From contig CAJMQQ010000006.1 of assembly GCA_905215625.1 (NCBI GenBank), positions 7,614-71,613 on the forward strand: a stretch of DNA of 64,000 bases, in the 5' to 3' direction. Below are positions 16,852 to 24,940 of this stretch, in pieces. A model generated the notes under the pieces. The model searched no databases and was not told the DNA's origin. It was given only the letters and a program-made list of their open reading frames with translations. Origin of the DNA: an uncultured bacterium (GTDB taxonomy: Bacteria > Bacillota > Clostridia > Lachnospirales > Lachnospiraceae). Numbering within the stretch: position 1 is the first letter of the stretch; every line of letters starts with the position of its first letter. Both the position numbers and the translations under genes were made by a program.

Positions 16852-18804
16852 ATGATTTTATCATGCAGTAACATCTGCAAAGCATTTGGAAGCGAAACCA
16901 TTTTAGACCATGTGTCCTTTCATATAGAAGATCATGAAAAGGCCGCTATTGTCGGCATCAACGGTGCAGGAAAATCTACTTTGTTAAAAATTATCGTAGG
17001 CGAACTGGAAGCAGACAGCGGCGTAGTCGCCTTATCCCGCGGAAAAACCCTGGGGTATCTGGCCCAGCACCAGGATCTGGACAGTTCCCGCACCATCTAT
17101 GACGAAGTTCTGGAAGTAAAGCGCCCCATTATTCAGATGGAAGAACGTATCCGCCAGTTAGAAGTAGAGATGAAAGGGAAATCCGGCGAAGATCTGGACG
17201 CTATGTTTCAGGAATACAACCGGCTCAGCCACGAGTTTGAACTGGAAAACGGATATGCCTACCAAAGCGAGGTAACCGGCGTGTTAAAAGGCCTGGGATT
17301 CTCAGAAGAAGATTTTACCAAAACCGTCTCCACCCTTTCCGGCGGCCAGAAAACCCGCGTTGCCTTAGGCCGTCTCCTTCTGGTCAAACCGGACATTCTT
17401 CTGCTGGACGAGCCTACCAACCATCTGGACATGGAAAGCATCGCCTGGCTGGAAACGTATCTTTCCAATTATACAGGAAGCGTGATTATTGTCGCCCATG
17501 ACCGATACTTTCTGGATCGTACCGTTAAAAAAATCGTGGAACTGGATCGGGGACAGTCTACTGTATTTACTGGTAACTATACGGCTTACAGTGAGAAAAA
17601 AGCCATGCTCCGCCAGGCTCAGATCAAGGCTTATCTCAATCAGCAGCAGGAAATCCGCCATCAGGAGGAAGTCATTGCCAAATTAAAATCCTTTAACCGT
17701 GAGAAATCCATTAAACGGGCGGAAAGCCGTGAAAAAATGCTGTCCAAAATCGAGGTGCTGGAAAAACCAACTGAGATTGACGATGCCATGGACATCCGGC
17801 TGGAGCCTCAGGTTGTCAGCGGAAATGACGTAATGACGGTTACGGATCTTTCTAAGTCCTACGGCTCTCTCCGTCTTTTTGAACACGCAGATTTTGAAAT
17901 CAAGCGCGGCGAGCGGGTCGCTGTCATCGGCAACAATGGAACTGGAAAAACCACGTTATTAAAAATCATCAACAACATGGAAACCGCTGATTCTGGAGAA
18001 ATCCGGCTGGGATCCAAGGTGCAGATCGGCTACTACGATCAGGAACACCAGGTTCTTCACATGGAAAAGACGGTGTTTGAAGAGATTCAGGATACCTATC
18101 CAAATATGAATAATACCCAGGTACGCAACTGCCTGGCTTCTTTCCTGTTTACAGGCGATGACGTATTTAAACGAATCAGCGATTTAAGCGGCGGCGAACG
18201 AGGCAGAGTTTCCCTTGCAAAACTAATGCTGTCAGAAGCCAATTTTCTGATTCTGGACGAGCCTACCAACCATTTGGACATTACCTCCAAAGAAATCCTG
18301 GAAGATGCCTTAAACCGTTATACCGGCACTGTCCTGTACGTGTCCCATGACCGGTATTTTATTAACCGGACTGCTACCAGAATTCTGGAACTGACTGGAC
18401 AGACGTTCTTAAACTATATTGGAAACTATGATTATTATCTGGAAAAGAAAGACGTAATCCAGGGGCTTCAGGCCGCAAACGCTGGAGAACCCGCTTCTGG
18501 AACGGACTGTTCTCTCTCCTCTTCTTCCATCTCTTCCGCTCCTTCTTCGGGAGTGATGGACTGGAAAGCACAAAAGGAAGAACAAGCCCGCATCCGCAAG
18601 CGCCAGAACGAGTTAAAACGCACCGAAGAGGAAATCCAGAAGTTAGAAAGCCGGAATGAGGAAATCGATTCCCAGCTGGTTCGCGAAGACATCTGCAGGG
18701 ACGTAGCAAAGCTGATGGAACTGCACAAAGAAAAAGAAGCGTTAGAGGAACGTCTTTCCGGCCTTTATGAAACCTGGGAAACTCTGGCTATGGAGGAAAA
18801 CTGA
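16852..18804 (+). CDS. ABC-F family ATPase (ribosome-associated translation factor type)
   Basis: This 650-residue soluble protein has two ABC ATPase domains and no membrane part, as in ABC-F proteins that bind the ribosomal E site. The first domain shows GINGAGKST, LSGGQKTRVALG and LLLDEPTNHLD; the second shows GNNGTGKTT, LSGGERGRVSLA and LILDEPTNHLD. A charged linker (about 245-325) separates them. A Ser-rich segment (about 545-565) leads to a C-terminal coiled coil rich in Glu, Lys and Arg. The architecture resembles Bacillus YdiF/Uup rather than short antibiotic-resistance forms. ATG 16852, five bases after AGGAGG, is preferred to GTG 16849. A small membrane protein gene follows directly. 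Confidence 0.92.
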   Translation: MILSCSNICKAFGSETILDHVSFHIEDHEKAAIVGINGAGKSTLLKIIVGELEADSGVVALSRGKTLGYLAQHQDLDSSRTIYDEVLEVKRPIIQMEERIRQLEVEMKGKSGEDLDAMFQEYNRLSHEFELENGYAYQSEVTGVLKGLGFSEEDFTKTVSTLSGGQKTRVALGRLLLVKPDILLLDEPTNHLDMESIAWLETYLSNYTGSVIIVAHDRYFLDRTVKKIVELDRGQSTVFTGNYTAYSEKKAMLRQAQIKAYLNQQQEIRHQEEVIAKLKSFNREKSIKRAESREKMLSKIEVLEKPTEIDDAMDIRLEPQVVSGNDVMTVTDLSKSYGSLRLFEHADFEIKRGERVAVIGNNGTGKTTLLKIINNMETADSGEIRLGSKVQIGYYDQEHQVLHMEKTVFEEIQDTYPNMNNTQVRNCLASFLFTGDDVFKRISDLSGGERGRVSLAKLMLSEANFLILDEPTNHLDITSKEILEDALNRYTGTVLYVSHDRYFINRTATRILELTGQTFLNYIGNYDYYLEKKDVIQGLQAANAGEPASGTDCSLSSSSISSAPSSGVMDWKAQKEEQARIRKRQNELKRTEEEIQKLESRNEEIDSQLVREDICRDVAKLMELHKEKEALEERLSGLYETWETLAMEEN

Positions 18805-18806
18805 CC

Positions 18807-19010
18807 ATGAAATATACCAAATTTCAGCGCCGCCTGGCTTTAGGCGGCGCCGTCCTGCTGGTTCTTTTATATCTGGCAACCTTGATTTTTGCATTTACAG
18901 ACAGTCCTCTGACCCCTAATCTGTTAGGGGCCTCCATCTTTTTAACCGTTGTGATTCCGATCAGTCTGTATGCCTTTATTTTAATTACAAAAATCACAAA
19001 AAAGAAATGA
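18807..19010 (+). CDS. Small two-helix membrane protein
   Basis: The 67-residue peptide begins MKYTKFQRRLALGG and has two hydrophobic helices (about 10-30 and 39-61) linked by a short acidic/proline turn (TDSPLTPNLLG). It ends in ITKKK. It starts two bases after the ABC-F stop, overlapping its ribosome site GGAGG, and is clearly translated with it. No function is recognised. It could assist the ABC-F factor or simply be a co-transcribed membrane peptide. Small proteins of this shape occur widely in Clostridia. Confidence 0.8.
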   Translation: MKYTKFQRRLALGGAVLLVLLYLATLIFAFTDSPLTPNLLGASIFLTVVIPISLYAFILITKITKKK

Positions 19011-19025
19011 TTTTACCAGTATGTC

Positions 19026-19061
19026 ATTATCCTGCAGCTAGTCTTAGTCCCGCAGGATAAT
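19026..19061. terminator. Convergent hairpin between the small membrane gene and purA
   Basis: ATTATCCTGC pairs perfectly with GCAGGATAAT (10 bp). The right arm lies inside the last purA codons, the left arm beyond both stops. There is no long U tract either way, but the position between convergent genes suggests a two-way terminator. Confidence 0.5.
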
Positions 19062-20324
19062 ATCTTCTCTGCCCGGACCATTGGATACCATTTTTACCGG
19101 TACCCCCAGTTCCTGTTCGATAAACTCAATATATCTGCGGCAGTTTTCCGGAAGCTCACTGTAATTCCGGATTCCGCGGATGTCGCATTTCCAGCCTGGA
19201 AGGGTCGTATAAACTGGCTTTGCTTTCTTTAGCTGTACGGTAGCTGGAAAGTCTTTTGTTACGTTTCCATCAATCTCATATCCGATGCAGATGGGAATCT
19301 GGTCTAAATATCCCAGAACGTCCAGCACCGTTAAGGCTGCTTCCGTTGCTCCCTGAATCCGGCAGCCATAGCGGGTTGCTACTGCGTCAAACCACCCCAT
19401 TCTTCTCGGACGGCCTGTTGTGGCGCCATACTCTCCGCCGTCTCCCCCTCTTTTTCGCAGTTCATCAGCTTCTTCTCCAAAAATCTCACTGACAAAATCC
19501 CCGGCTCCTACGGAACTGGAATATGCTTTTACAACGGCTGTAATGTTTTTAATCTCATAAGGAGGGATTCCTGCTCCAATGGCTCCGTATGCCGCCAGAG
19601 TGGAGGAAGATGTTACCATTGGGTAGATTCCGTGGTCTGGATCCTTTAACGATCCCAACTGGCCTTCTAATAGGATATTCTTCCCTTCTTTTATGGCGTC
19701 ATACAGATATCTGGATACATCGCAGACATAAGGAGCTACCATGTCCCGGTACCCTGACAAGGTTTTCATCAGTTCATCCGGATCTAACAGCGGCTTATGA
19801 TACAAGTGCTCCAACAATACGTTTTTCGTTTCGCAGACCCGGACTACTTTTTCACGTAAGCTTTCTTCATCATCAAACAGTTCGCTGACCTGGAAGCCGA
19901 TTTTTGCATATTTATCAGAATAAAACGGGGCGATTCCAGACTTGGTGGAACCAAAGGATTTTCCTGCCAGGCGCTCTTCTTCATATGTGTCAAACAGGAT
20001 GTGGTAAGGCATTAAAATCTGGGCCCGATCCGATACCAGGACTTTCGGGGTGGGAACTCCTTTTTCTACAATCGACTGAATTTCCTTGAATAAATATGGG
20101 ATATTTAACGCAACGCCATTTCCAATAATACTGGTTGTGTGGCCGTAAAATACGCCGGATGGAAGCAGGTGCAAAGCAAATTTTCCGTAATTATTGACAA
20201 TGGTGTGGCCTGCATTGCTGCCGCCCTGGAACCGGACAATAATATCGGATTCTTTTGCCAGCATATCCGTAATTTTGCCTTTTCCCTCATCTCCCCAGTT
20301 TGCTCCTACAATTGCGCGTACCAT
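19044..20324 (-). CDS. purA: Adenylosuccinate synthetase
   Basis: PurA joins aspartate to IMP using GTP, the first of two steps to AMP. The 426-residue protein shows the GTP-binding start (VGANWGDEGKGKITD), the catalytic QGGSNAGHT with its His, GATTGRPRRMGWFDAVA and the C-terminal EFIEQELGVPVKMVSNGPGRED. Length is normal for bacteria. It follows purB by 22 bases, so both AMP-specific enzymes are co-expressed. No purine riboswitch or PurR box was recognised in front of purB. Confidence 0.96.
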   Translation of the reverse strand: MVRAIVGANWGDEGKGKITDMLAKESDIIVRFQGGSNAGHTIVNNYGKFALHLLPSGVFYGHTTSIIGNGVALNIPYLFKEIQSIVEKGVPTPKVLVSDRAQILMPYHILFDTYEEERLAGKSFGSTKSGIAPFYSDKYAKIGFQVSELFDDEESLREKVVRVCETKNVLLEHLYHKPLLDPDELMKTLSGYRDMVAPYVCDVSRYLYDAIKEGKNILLEGQLGSLKDPDHGIYPMVTSSSTLAAYGAIGAGIPPYEIKNITAVVKAYSSSVGAGDFVSEIFGEEADELRKRGGDGGEYGATTGRPRRMGWFDAVATRYGCRIQGATEAALTVLDVLGYLDQIPICIGYEIDGNVTKDFPATVQLKKAKPVYTTLPGWKCDIRGIRNYSELPENCRRYIEFIEQELGVPVKMVSNGPGREDIILRD

Positions 20325-20346
20325 AATAAGTCCTCCTTTTTATCCG

Positions 20347-21777
20347 TTATACGGTAATCTCTGTCTTCATTCCCAGAAATTCTTTGTTTTCCTCTAATAC
20401 CGGCTGAATGACTTCTTTTAGAAATTCTTCGGTCTGTTTTGGAGCCCTGCCTACATATTTTTTCGGATCCATGGTTTTTTCCAGTTCTTCTAACGTCAGT
20501 CCGAATGCCGGATCCGCTGCGATTAATTCTAAAAGATTGTTGTCTTCTCCCAATGCCTTTACCCGGTGTCCAGCTTCCATTGACAAGGCGCGGATTTTTT
20601 CATGGAGTTCCTGACGGTCTCCGCCGGCCTTTACCGCATCCATCATAATGTTTTCCGTTGCCATAAAAGGCAGTTCTGCCATCATATGTTTTTCAATGAC
20701 TTTCTCGTAGACCACTAATCCGTCTACTACATTCAGATACAAATCCAGAATGCCGTCTACCGCCAGAAATCCTTCTGGAATACTGAGCCGCTTATTGGCA
20801 GAGTCGTCTAAAGTCCGCTCAAACCACTGGGTAGATGCGACCAGCATCGGATTTACCATATCTGCCATTACGTAGTTTGCCAGGGACGCAATCCGTTCGC
20901 TTCTCATGGGATTGCGCTTATAAGCCATTGCAGAAGATCCAATCTGACTTTTTTCAAAGGGTTCTTCTATCTCTTTTAGATGCTGGAGCAGGCGGATGTC
21001 GTTGGAAAACTTGTGAGCGCTCTGGGCGATTCCAGCTAAAACGCTGACAATACGGCTGTCTACTTTTCTGGAATAGGTCTGTCCAGACACTGGATAGCAT
21101 CCTGGAAATCCCATTTTTTCTGCAATCTTTTCATCGAGCAGACGACATTTTTCATGATCGCCGTCAAACAGTTCCAGAAAGCTTGCCTGGGTGCCGGTGG
21201 TTCCCTTGGAACCTAACAGGCGCATAGAACCAATGAGATATTCAATGTCGTCTAAGTCCATTTTTAAATCCATCATCCACAGCGTCGCCCGTTTTCCTAC
21301 GGTAGTCGGCTGGGCCGGCTGGAAATGGGTAAAAGCCAGCGTAGGCAGATCTTTGTATTTCCATGCGAATCTGGACAGTTCAGAAAGGACGTTTAACAGC
21401 TTTTTCCGGATTAACTGAAGGGCCTCTGTCATAATAACCAGATCCGTATTATCTCCTACATAACAGGAAGTGGCGCCTAAATGAATAATCCCTTTTGCCT
21501 TTGGGCACTGGACGCCATAAGCATACACGTGGGACATTACATCATGGCGTACCAGTTTTTCCCGTTCTCTGGCCACGTCGTAATTAATATCCTCTGCATG
21601 AGCCTTTAATTCTTCTATCTGCTCTTCCGTAATCGGAAGTCCCAGTTCCTTTTCTGACTCTGCAAGAGCAATCCACAGCTTTCTCCATGTAGAAAATTTC
21701 TTATCCGGGGAAAAAATATACTGCATTTCCCTGCTTGCATATCGTTCAGACAACGGACTTTCATATCGTTCTCTCAT
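20347..21777 (-). CDS. purB: Adenylosuccinate lyase
   Basis: PurB splits adenylosuccinate to AMP and fumarate and also acts on SAICAR in the main purine pathway. The 476-residue protein belongs to the fumarase/aspartase superfamily. The signature loop SSAMAYKRNPMRSER is present near residue 283, with the catalytic Ser in QIGSSAMAYK and the upstream His motifs TSCYVGDN and FTHFQPAQPTT. Its length is at the longer, eukaryote-like end of the family. It is the first gene of the purB-purA unit and lies 18 bases after an unknown small gene that may also be in the operon. Confidence 0.95.
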   Translation of the reverse strand: MRERYESPLSERYASREMQYIFSPDKKFSTWRKLWIALAESEKELGLPITEEQIEELKAHAEDINYDVAREREKLVRHDVMSHVYAYGVQCPKAKGIIHLGATSCYVGDNTDLVIMTEALQLIRKKLLNVLSELSRFAWKYKDLPTLAFTHFQPAQPTTVGKRATLWMMDLKMDLDDIEYLIGSMRLLGSKGTTGTQASFLELFDGDHEKCRLLDEKIAEKMGFPGCYPVSGQTYSRKVDSRIVSVLAGIAQSAHKFSNDIRLLQHLKEIEEPFEKSQIGSSAMAYKRNPMRSERIASLANYVMADMVNPMLVASTQWFERTLDDSANKRLSIPEGFLAVDGILDLYLNVVDGLVVYEKVIEKHMMAELPFMATENIMMDAVKAGGDRQELHEKIRALSMEAGHRVKALGEDNNLLELIAADPAFGLTLEELEKTMDPKKYVGRAPKQTEEFLKEVIQPVLEENKEFLGMKTEITV

Positions 21778-21795
21778 TGTGGTTCTCTCCTTTTC

Positions 21796-22137
21796 TTAAT
21801 GATTTTCTTCCCGGTAGAACTCGATTCCATCTGAATGGATCCGAATCCCCCAGCTGATTTCCCTGTTCTGGATCTTCCATCCCTGCTTTTCTCCGGTTTC
21901 CCGCTCAATCCGGATTCCTATCTTATGTAGAAACACATCCGGATTTTCCCAGACTGTCCTGGCTCCATATAAAAGTTCTGCCGCCAGAACCGCTGATGCC
22001 ACCTTCCAAAGAATCCTTTTTTCCGGGGAGATCCGGTTTTTCTGCAGGTATCGTCTGCGCCAGCGGATTTTTTCCCATTCATACCCTGGCTTTTTTAGCT
22101 GCCAGCAAATCACTTCCATTCGTTCTGTCATGGACAT
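21796..22137 (-). CDS. Hypothetical protein before purB
   Basis: This 113-residue protein is rich in Trp, Arg and Lys. It has a possible helical region near the middle (RILWKVASAVLAAELLYGA) and the C-terminal phrase SWGIRIHSDGIEFYREENH. No known domain is recognised. It is in the same direction as purB, 18 bases upstream, with GAGGA before the ATG, which supports a real gene. The hydrophobic middle is too short to be sure of membrane insertion. Confidence 0.6.
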   Translation of the reverse strand: MSMTERMEVICWQLKKPGYEWEKIRWRRRYLQKNRISPEKRILWKVASAVLAAELLYGARTVWENPDVFLHKIGIRIERETGEKQGWKIQNREISWGIRIHSDGIEFYREENH

Positions 22138-22250
22138 CCTCCTTTATCGTTATCATACTCTAATGGCTGGATTCCCGCAAGAAAAAGTAAAAGAGACTGT
22201 CCCCGAAACAATTGTTTCAGAGATAGCCCCTTTGCTTATCTCAAACACCT

Positions 22251-22538
22251 TTATCTGGCAGAAGTTTCCCCAGCAGTGGTTTCTTGTGTTCCCTCTACTG
22301 CTCGCTCCACGTTCTGCACTCCATGTTCAATTCCATTTCCTACGTCATTGATCAGCCCGTCAATGACTCCAGAGGATTCTGTTGATCCTGCTCCCGTACT
22401 GCTTTCAGAAGTTGCTGCAGACTGAGAAGGTCTGGAAGTGGTTCCCATCGTTCCATTATCGCTGCGGCCGCAGGCGCTGACGCCAACCATAGTCAGCAGA
22501 CACAGAAACGCCAGACAGCCATATCTGATTTTTTTCAT
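22251..22538 (-). CDS. Small lipoprotein
   Basis: The 95-residue protein has a classic lipoprotein signal (KKIRYGCLAFLCLLTMVGVSAC, Cys at about 22) and a Ser/Thr-rich spacer. An amphipathic segment (GVIDGLINDVGNGIEHGVQNVERAV) and a Thr/Glu-rich end follow. The second ATG, eight bases after GGAGAT, is the better start; the first lies only two bases from the site. Such short lipoproteins are frequent in Lachnospiraceae and have no assigned role. It stands alone between dapB and the hypothetical gene before purB. Confidence 0.75.
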   Translation of the reverse strand: MKKIRYGCLAFLCLLTMVGVSACGRSDNGTMGTTSRPSQSAATSESSTGAGSTESSGVIDGLINDVGNGIEHGVQNVERAVEGTQETTAGETSAR

Positions 22539-22614
22539 AACCATATCTCCTTTCGCTTTCTGTTCTTAGTATGCACAAAGAAGATACCGTTCATAATGGA
22601 AAATTCAGGAAATT

Positions 22615-23370
22615 TTATCCAATCACATCACTCATGGTATAAAGTCCCGCCGGTTTATCTGCCAAGAATTTGGCGGCAGCCAAGGCTCCCTTTGCAAAAA
22701 TCGCTTTTGAATATGCGGTATGCTGGAAGGTAATGACTTCGTCCGTACCTGCAAAAATCACATCATGCTCTCCGACAATGGTGCCGCCCCTGACAGAAGA
22801 AATCCCGATTTCTTTTGGATCTCTTTTTTCATGGCTGCCGCTCCGGTCAAATACATTGTAATATGCCTGATCCATCGCCTGATTTAAGGCGTCTGCCAGA
22901 GCAAGCGCCGTTCCGCTGGGTGCGTCTTTTTTCTGATTGTGATGCTTTTCTACAATCTCCATGTCAAATCCGGCGCCTGCTAAGACCTTCGCTGCCTCAG
23001 CAACCAGTTTTAACAGCAGGTTTACGCCCAGAGACATATTAGCGGAACGCACGATGGCAGCAGACTTTGACACTTCTTCTGCCCGCCTGATCTGGCTTTC
23101 ACTTAATCCTGTGGTGCACAGCACAACCGGCATCTTGGTCTCTTCACAAAAGTCCAGCAGCTCATCGACTGCGGCTGCGGCGGAAAAGTCTACAATCACA
23201 TCTGCTTCTCCCTTCCACTCTTTCAGGGAAGAAAATACTGGATAAGTATACTGGCCAGCACTTATTTTGTCAATACCTGCTGTGATTTCAATTTCGTTAT
23301 CTTCTGCAGCCAGGGACGTAATGACCTTTCCCATGGCTCCACAGCATCCATGAAGCAATATTTTTATCAT
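22615..23370 (-). CDS. dapB: 4-hydroxy-tetrahydrodipicolinate reductase
   Basis: DapB reduces the DapA product to tetrahydrodipicolinate in lysine and diaminopimelate synthesis. The 251-residue protein shows the nucleotide-binding HGCCGAMGKVI, the VDFS motif and the substrate-binding EKHHNQKKDAPSGTAL, with catalytic His and Lys. Tail residues FAKGALAAAKFL match the family. Its ATG lies inside the dapA stop region (four-base overlap), so both are translationally coupled. As part of the lysine riboswitch unit it should be repressed when lysine is plentiful. Confidence 0.95.
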   Translation of the reverse strand: MIKILLHGCCGAMGKVITSLAAEDNEIEITAGIDKISAGQYTYPVFSSLKEWKGEADVIVDFSAAAAVDELLDFCEETKMPVVLCTTGLSESQIRRAEEVSKSAAIVRSANMSLGVNLLLKLVAEAAKVLAGAGFDMEIVEKHHNQKKDAPSGTALALADALNQAMDQAYYNVFDRSGSHEKRDPKEIGISSVRGGTIVGEHDVIFAGTDEVITFQHTAYSKAIFAKGALAAAKFLADKPAGLYTMSDVIG

Positions 23371-24251
23371 AATAAGCCGTACTCCTTCATTGCTTTTCTA
23401 AGAACTTCCTGGTGCGCCTCTTCCATCTCTGTCAGAGGAAGGCGGAGCGGTCCTGCCTCCATACCCATCATATTTAAGGCTGCCTTTACCGGAATTGGAT
23501 TGACCTCGCTGAACAAGCTGTTAATTAGCGGAATGGCCTCTAACTGCATCTGGGCGCTTTTCTTTACGTCGCCTGCAAAGTAGGAAGCGCAAATCTCGTG
23601 GGTCTGTCTGGGCGCTACGTTGGAAAGGACAGAGATAACGCCTTTTCCGCCTAATGACAGCAGCGGCACAATCTGATCGTCATTTCCAGAATACAGATCC
23701 ACGCAGCCGTCTGCCAGATTCATTAAAGAAGCGATAGCAGAGAAATTGCCGCTGGCTTCTTTTACGCCTACAATATTTTCCACGGTTCTACACAGGGTTA
23801 CGATAGTTTCCGGCTGGATGGTTACGCCGGTTCTGCCTGGGATGTTGTACAGAAGAATCGGAATATGGACAGAGTTTGCAACTGCTGTAAAGTGGGCAAT
23901 CAGTCCTTTCTGGGTGGCCTTATTGTAATAAGGAGAAACTAACAGAAGTCCGTCTGCCCCTGCTTTTTCCGCCTCTTGGGACAGGTAAATAGCAGTCTCT
24001 GTCCAGTTAGAGCCGCTGCCTGCAATCACAGGGATTCTGTGGTTTACCACCTCACACACAAACCGAATGGTCTCGATATGTTCTTCATGGGTCATTGCAG
24101 ACGCTTCTCCTGTAGTTCCACAGACTACAATGGCATCGGTACCGCCTTCAATCTGAAACTCCACCATTTTTCTTAAATTATCAAAATCAATACTTCCATC
24201 TGCTTTCATCGGGGTAACTAATGCGACTCCTGCTCCCTCAAAAATTGACAT
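23367..24251 (-). CDS. dapA: 4-hydroxy-tetrahydrodipicolinate synthase
   Basis: DapA condenses pyruvate with aspartate semialdehyde, the entry step to diaminopimelate and lysine. The 294-residue TIM-barrel protein has GTTGEASAMTHEEH, the catalytic Tyr in LLYNIPGRTG and the Schiff-base Lys in VGVKEASGNFSAI. The C-terminal allosteric part is present. It is the first gene after a lysine riboswitch with its own promoter and terminator; the ribosome site AAAGGAGG lies just before the ATG. Confidence 0.96.
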   Translation of the reverse strand: MSIFEGAGVALVTPMKADGSIDFDNLRKMVEFQIEGGTDAIVVCGTTGEASAMTHEEHIETIRFVCEVVNHRIPVIAGSGSNWTETAIYLSQEAEKAGADGLLLVSPYYNKATQKGLIAHFTAVANSVHIPILLYNIPGRTGVTIQPETIVTLCRTVENIVGVKEASGNFSAIASLMNLADGCVDLYSGNDDQIVPLLSLGGKGVISVLSNVAPRQTHEICASYFAGDVKKSAQMQLEAIPLINSLFSEVNPIPVKAALNMMGMEAGPLRLPLTEMEEAHQEVLRKAMKEYGLL

Positions 24252-24314
24252 TTATCTTCCTCCTTTTATGTTATAAGCCTGCGTAAAGAATGTGCGTCAG
24301 CGCATCTTGCGGAG

Positions 24315-24352
24315 CCTTTTTGTTGTGCGCCCCAAGGCGTTCAACAAAAAGG
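24315..24352 (-). repeat. Second stem using the riboswitch U tract
   Basis: CCTTTTTGTTG (24315-24325) and CAACAAAAAGG (24342-24352) form a perfect 11-bp stem with a GC-rich, partly self-complementary loop. On the minus transcript its first arm is the U tract of the riboswitch terminator. It may compete with or stabilise termination. Confidence 0.6.
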
Positions 24353-24372
24353 ACTGACCAATGGCCAGCCCT
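24345..24372 (-). terminator. Expression-platform terminator of the lysine riboswitch
   Basis: On the minus strand AGGGCTGGCC pairs with GGTCAGTCCT (10 bp, two G-U pairs, three-base loop), followed by TTTTTGTTG. It sits between aptamer and dapA. Confidence 0.8.
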
Positions 24373-24404
24373 TAAAGTACAAATCATTTTCTGCTCTGTC
24401 TTTT

Positions 24405-24567
24405 CGTAGCTCCCCATCCGTCTGGATGACAGTCGCAGAATTCTTAATCCTGCGCCCAGGATGAATGGCTCGGAATCCATCCCTCCTTCGGCGTCTTTCC
24501 CTTTCTCTGCCTTCTCCTGCATCCGACGCATCCGGCAGACTACTCTTGATTGACGCAACCTCTACTT
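24405..24567 (-). ncRNA. Lysine riboswitch (L box) controlling dapA-dapB
   Basis: The minus strand carries the conserved L-box elements in order: AGAGGTTGCG, AAGAGTAGTC, AAAGGGAAAGACGCCGAAGG, a GGGATGGATTC/GAGCCATTCATCC arm, GCGACTGTCATCC and GGAGCTACG. A GTAG/CTAC pairing can close helix P1. It is followed by a terminator and then dapA, the first enzyme of the lysine pathway. Lysine binding should favour termination. Confidence 0.9.
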
Positions 24568-24585
24568 ATTTTTTTGCTTGCAATT

Positions 24586-24614
24586 ATACTATCATTATTC
24601 CATACCCTTGTCAA
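24586..24614 (-). promoter_or_regulatory. Promoter of the lysine riboswitch-dapAB unit
   Basis: TTGACA (24614-24609) and TAGTAT (24591-24586) are separated by 17 bases; a TATAAT overlaps three bases further on. Transcription would start just before the aptamer. Confidence 0.7.
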
Positions 24615-24626
24615 TGGCAAGGCTGC

Positions 24627-24914
24627 TTAAAATTTTGTAAATCTCCAGCGGATCTGCTCCCGCAGGCCTTCCAGTTCACTTTTTTCCATCTTTCCCACAT
24701 CATCTTTATGGGAGTTCTGAAAGTGATCGCTGCTCTTGTGATCCAGCGCCCAGACAAATACGGTCAGCAGAATATAAATACCAAACAGAAAGTAAACCCA
24801 GATGTCTCCTCTCATACCTTCCAGGGAAGGAACCAGCCGCAATATGAGAAGGAACCCGGCTCCAGCCAGGGTCATCAGATATTTTACCAGTTTCAATTTA
24901 GAAATCTTTTTCAT
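24627..24914 (-). CDS. Small membrane protein, unknown function
   Basis: The 95-residue protein begins with a basic stretch (MKKISKLKLVKYL) and has two hydrophobic helices (about 11-27 and 38-57) separated by SLEGMRGDIW. A charged C-terminal tail (DHKSSDHFQNSHKDDVGKME) would lie in the cytoplasm. No family is recognised with certainty. AGGAGG precedes the ATG. It lies between the CE8 esterase and the dapA riboswitch promoter on the same strand; the riboswitch has its own promoter, so it is the end of another unit. Confidence 0.72.
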   Translation of the reverse strand: MKKISKLKLVKYLMTLAGAGFLLILRLVPSLEGMRGDIWVYFLFGIYILLTVFVWALDHKSSDHFQNSHKDDVGKMEKSELEGLREQIRWRFTKF

Positions 24915-24940
24915 AGGTACCTCCTTTTTGCGTATCAGAA

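Noticed and set aside
24271..24558. A 95-codon minus-strand frame before dapA
   Set aside because: It coincides with the lysine riboswitch and its terminator; its sequence is explained by conserved RNA structure.
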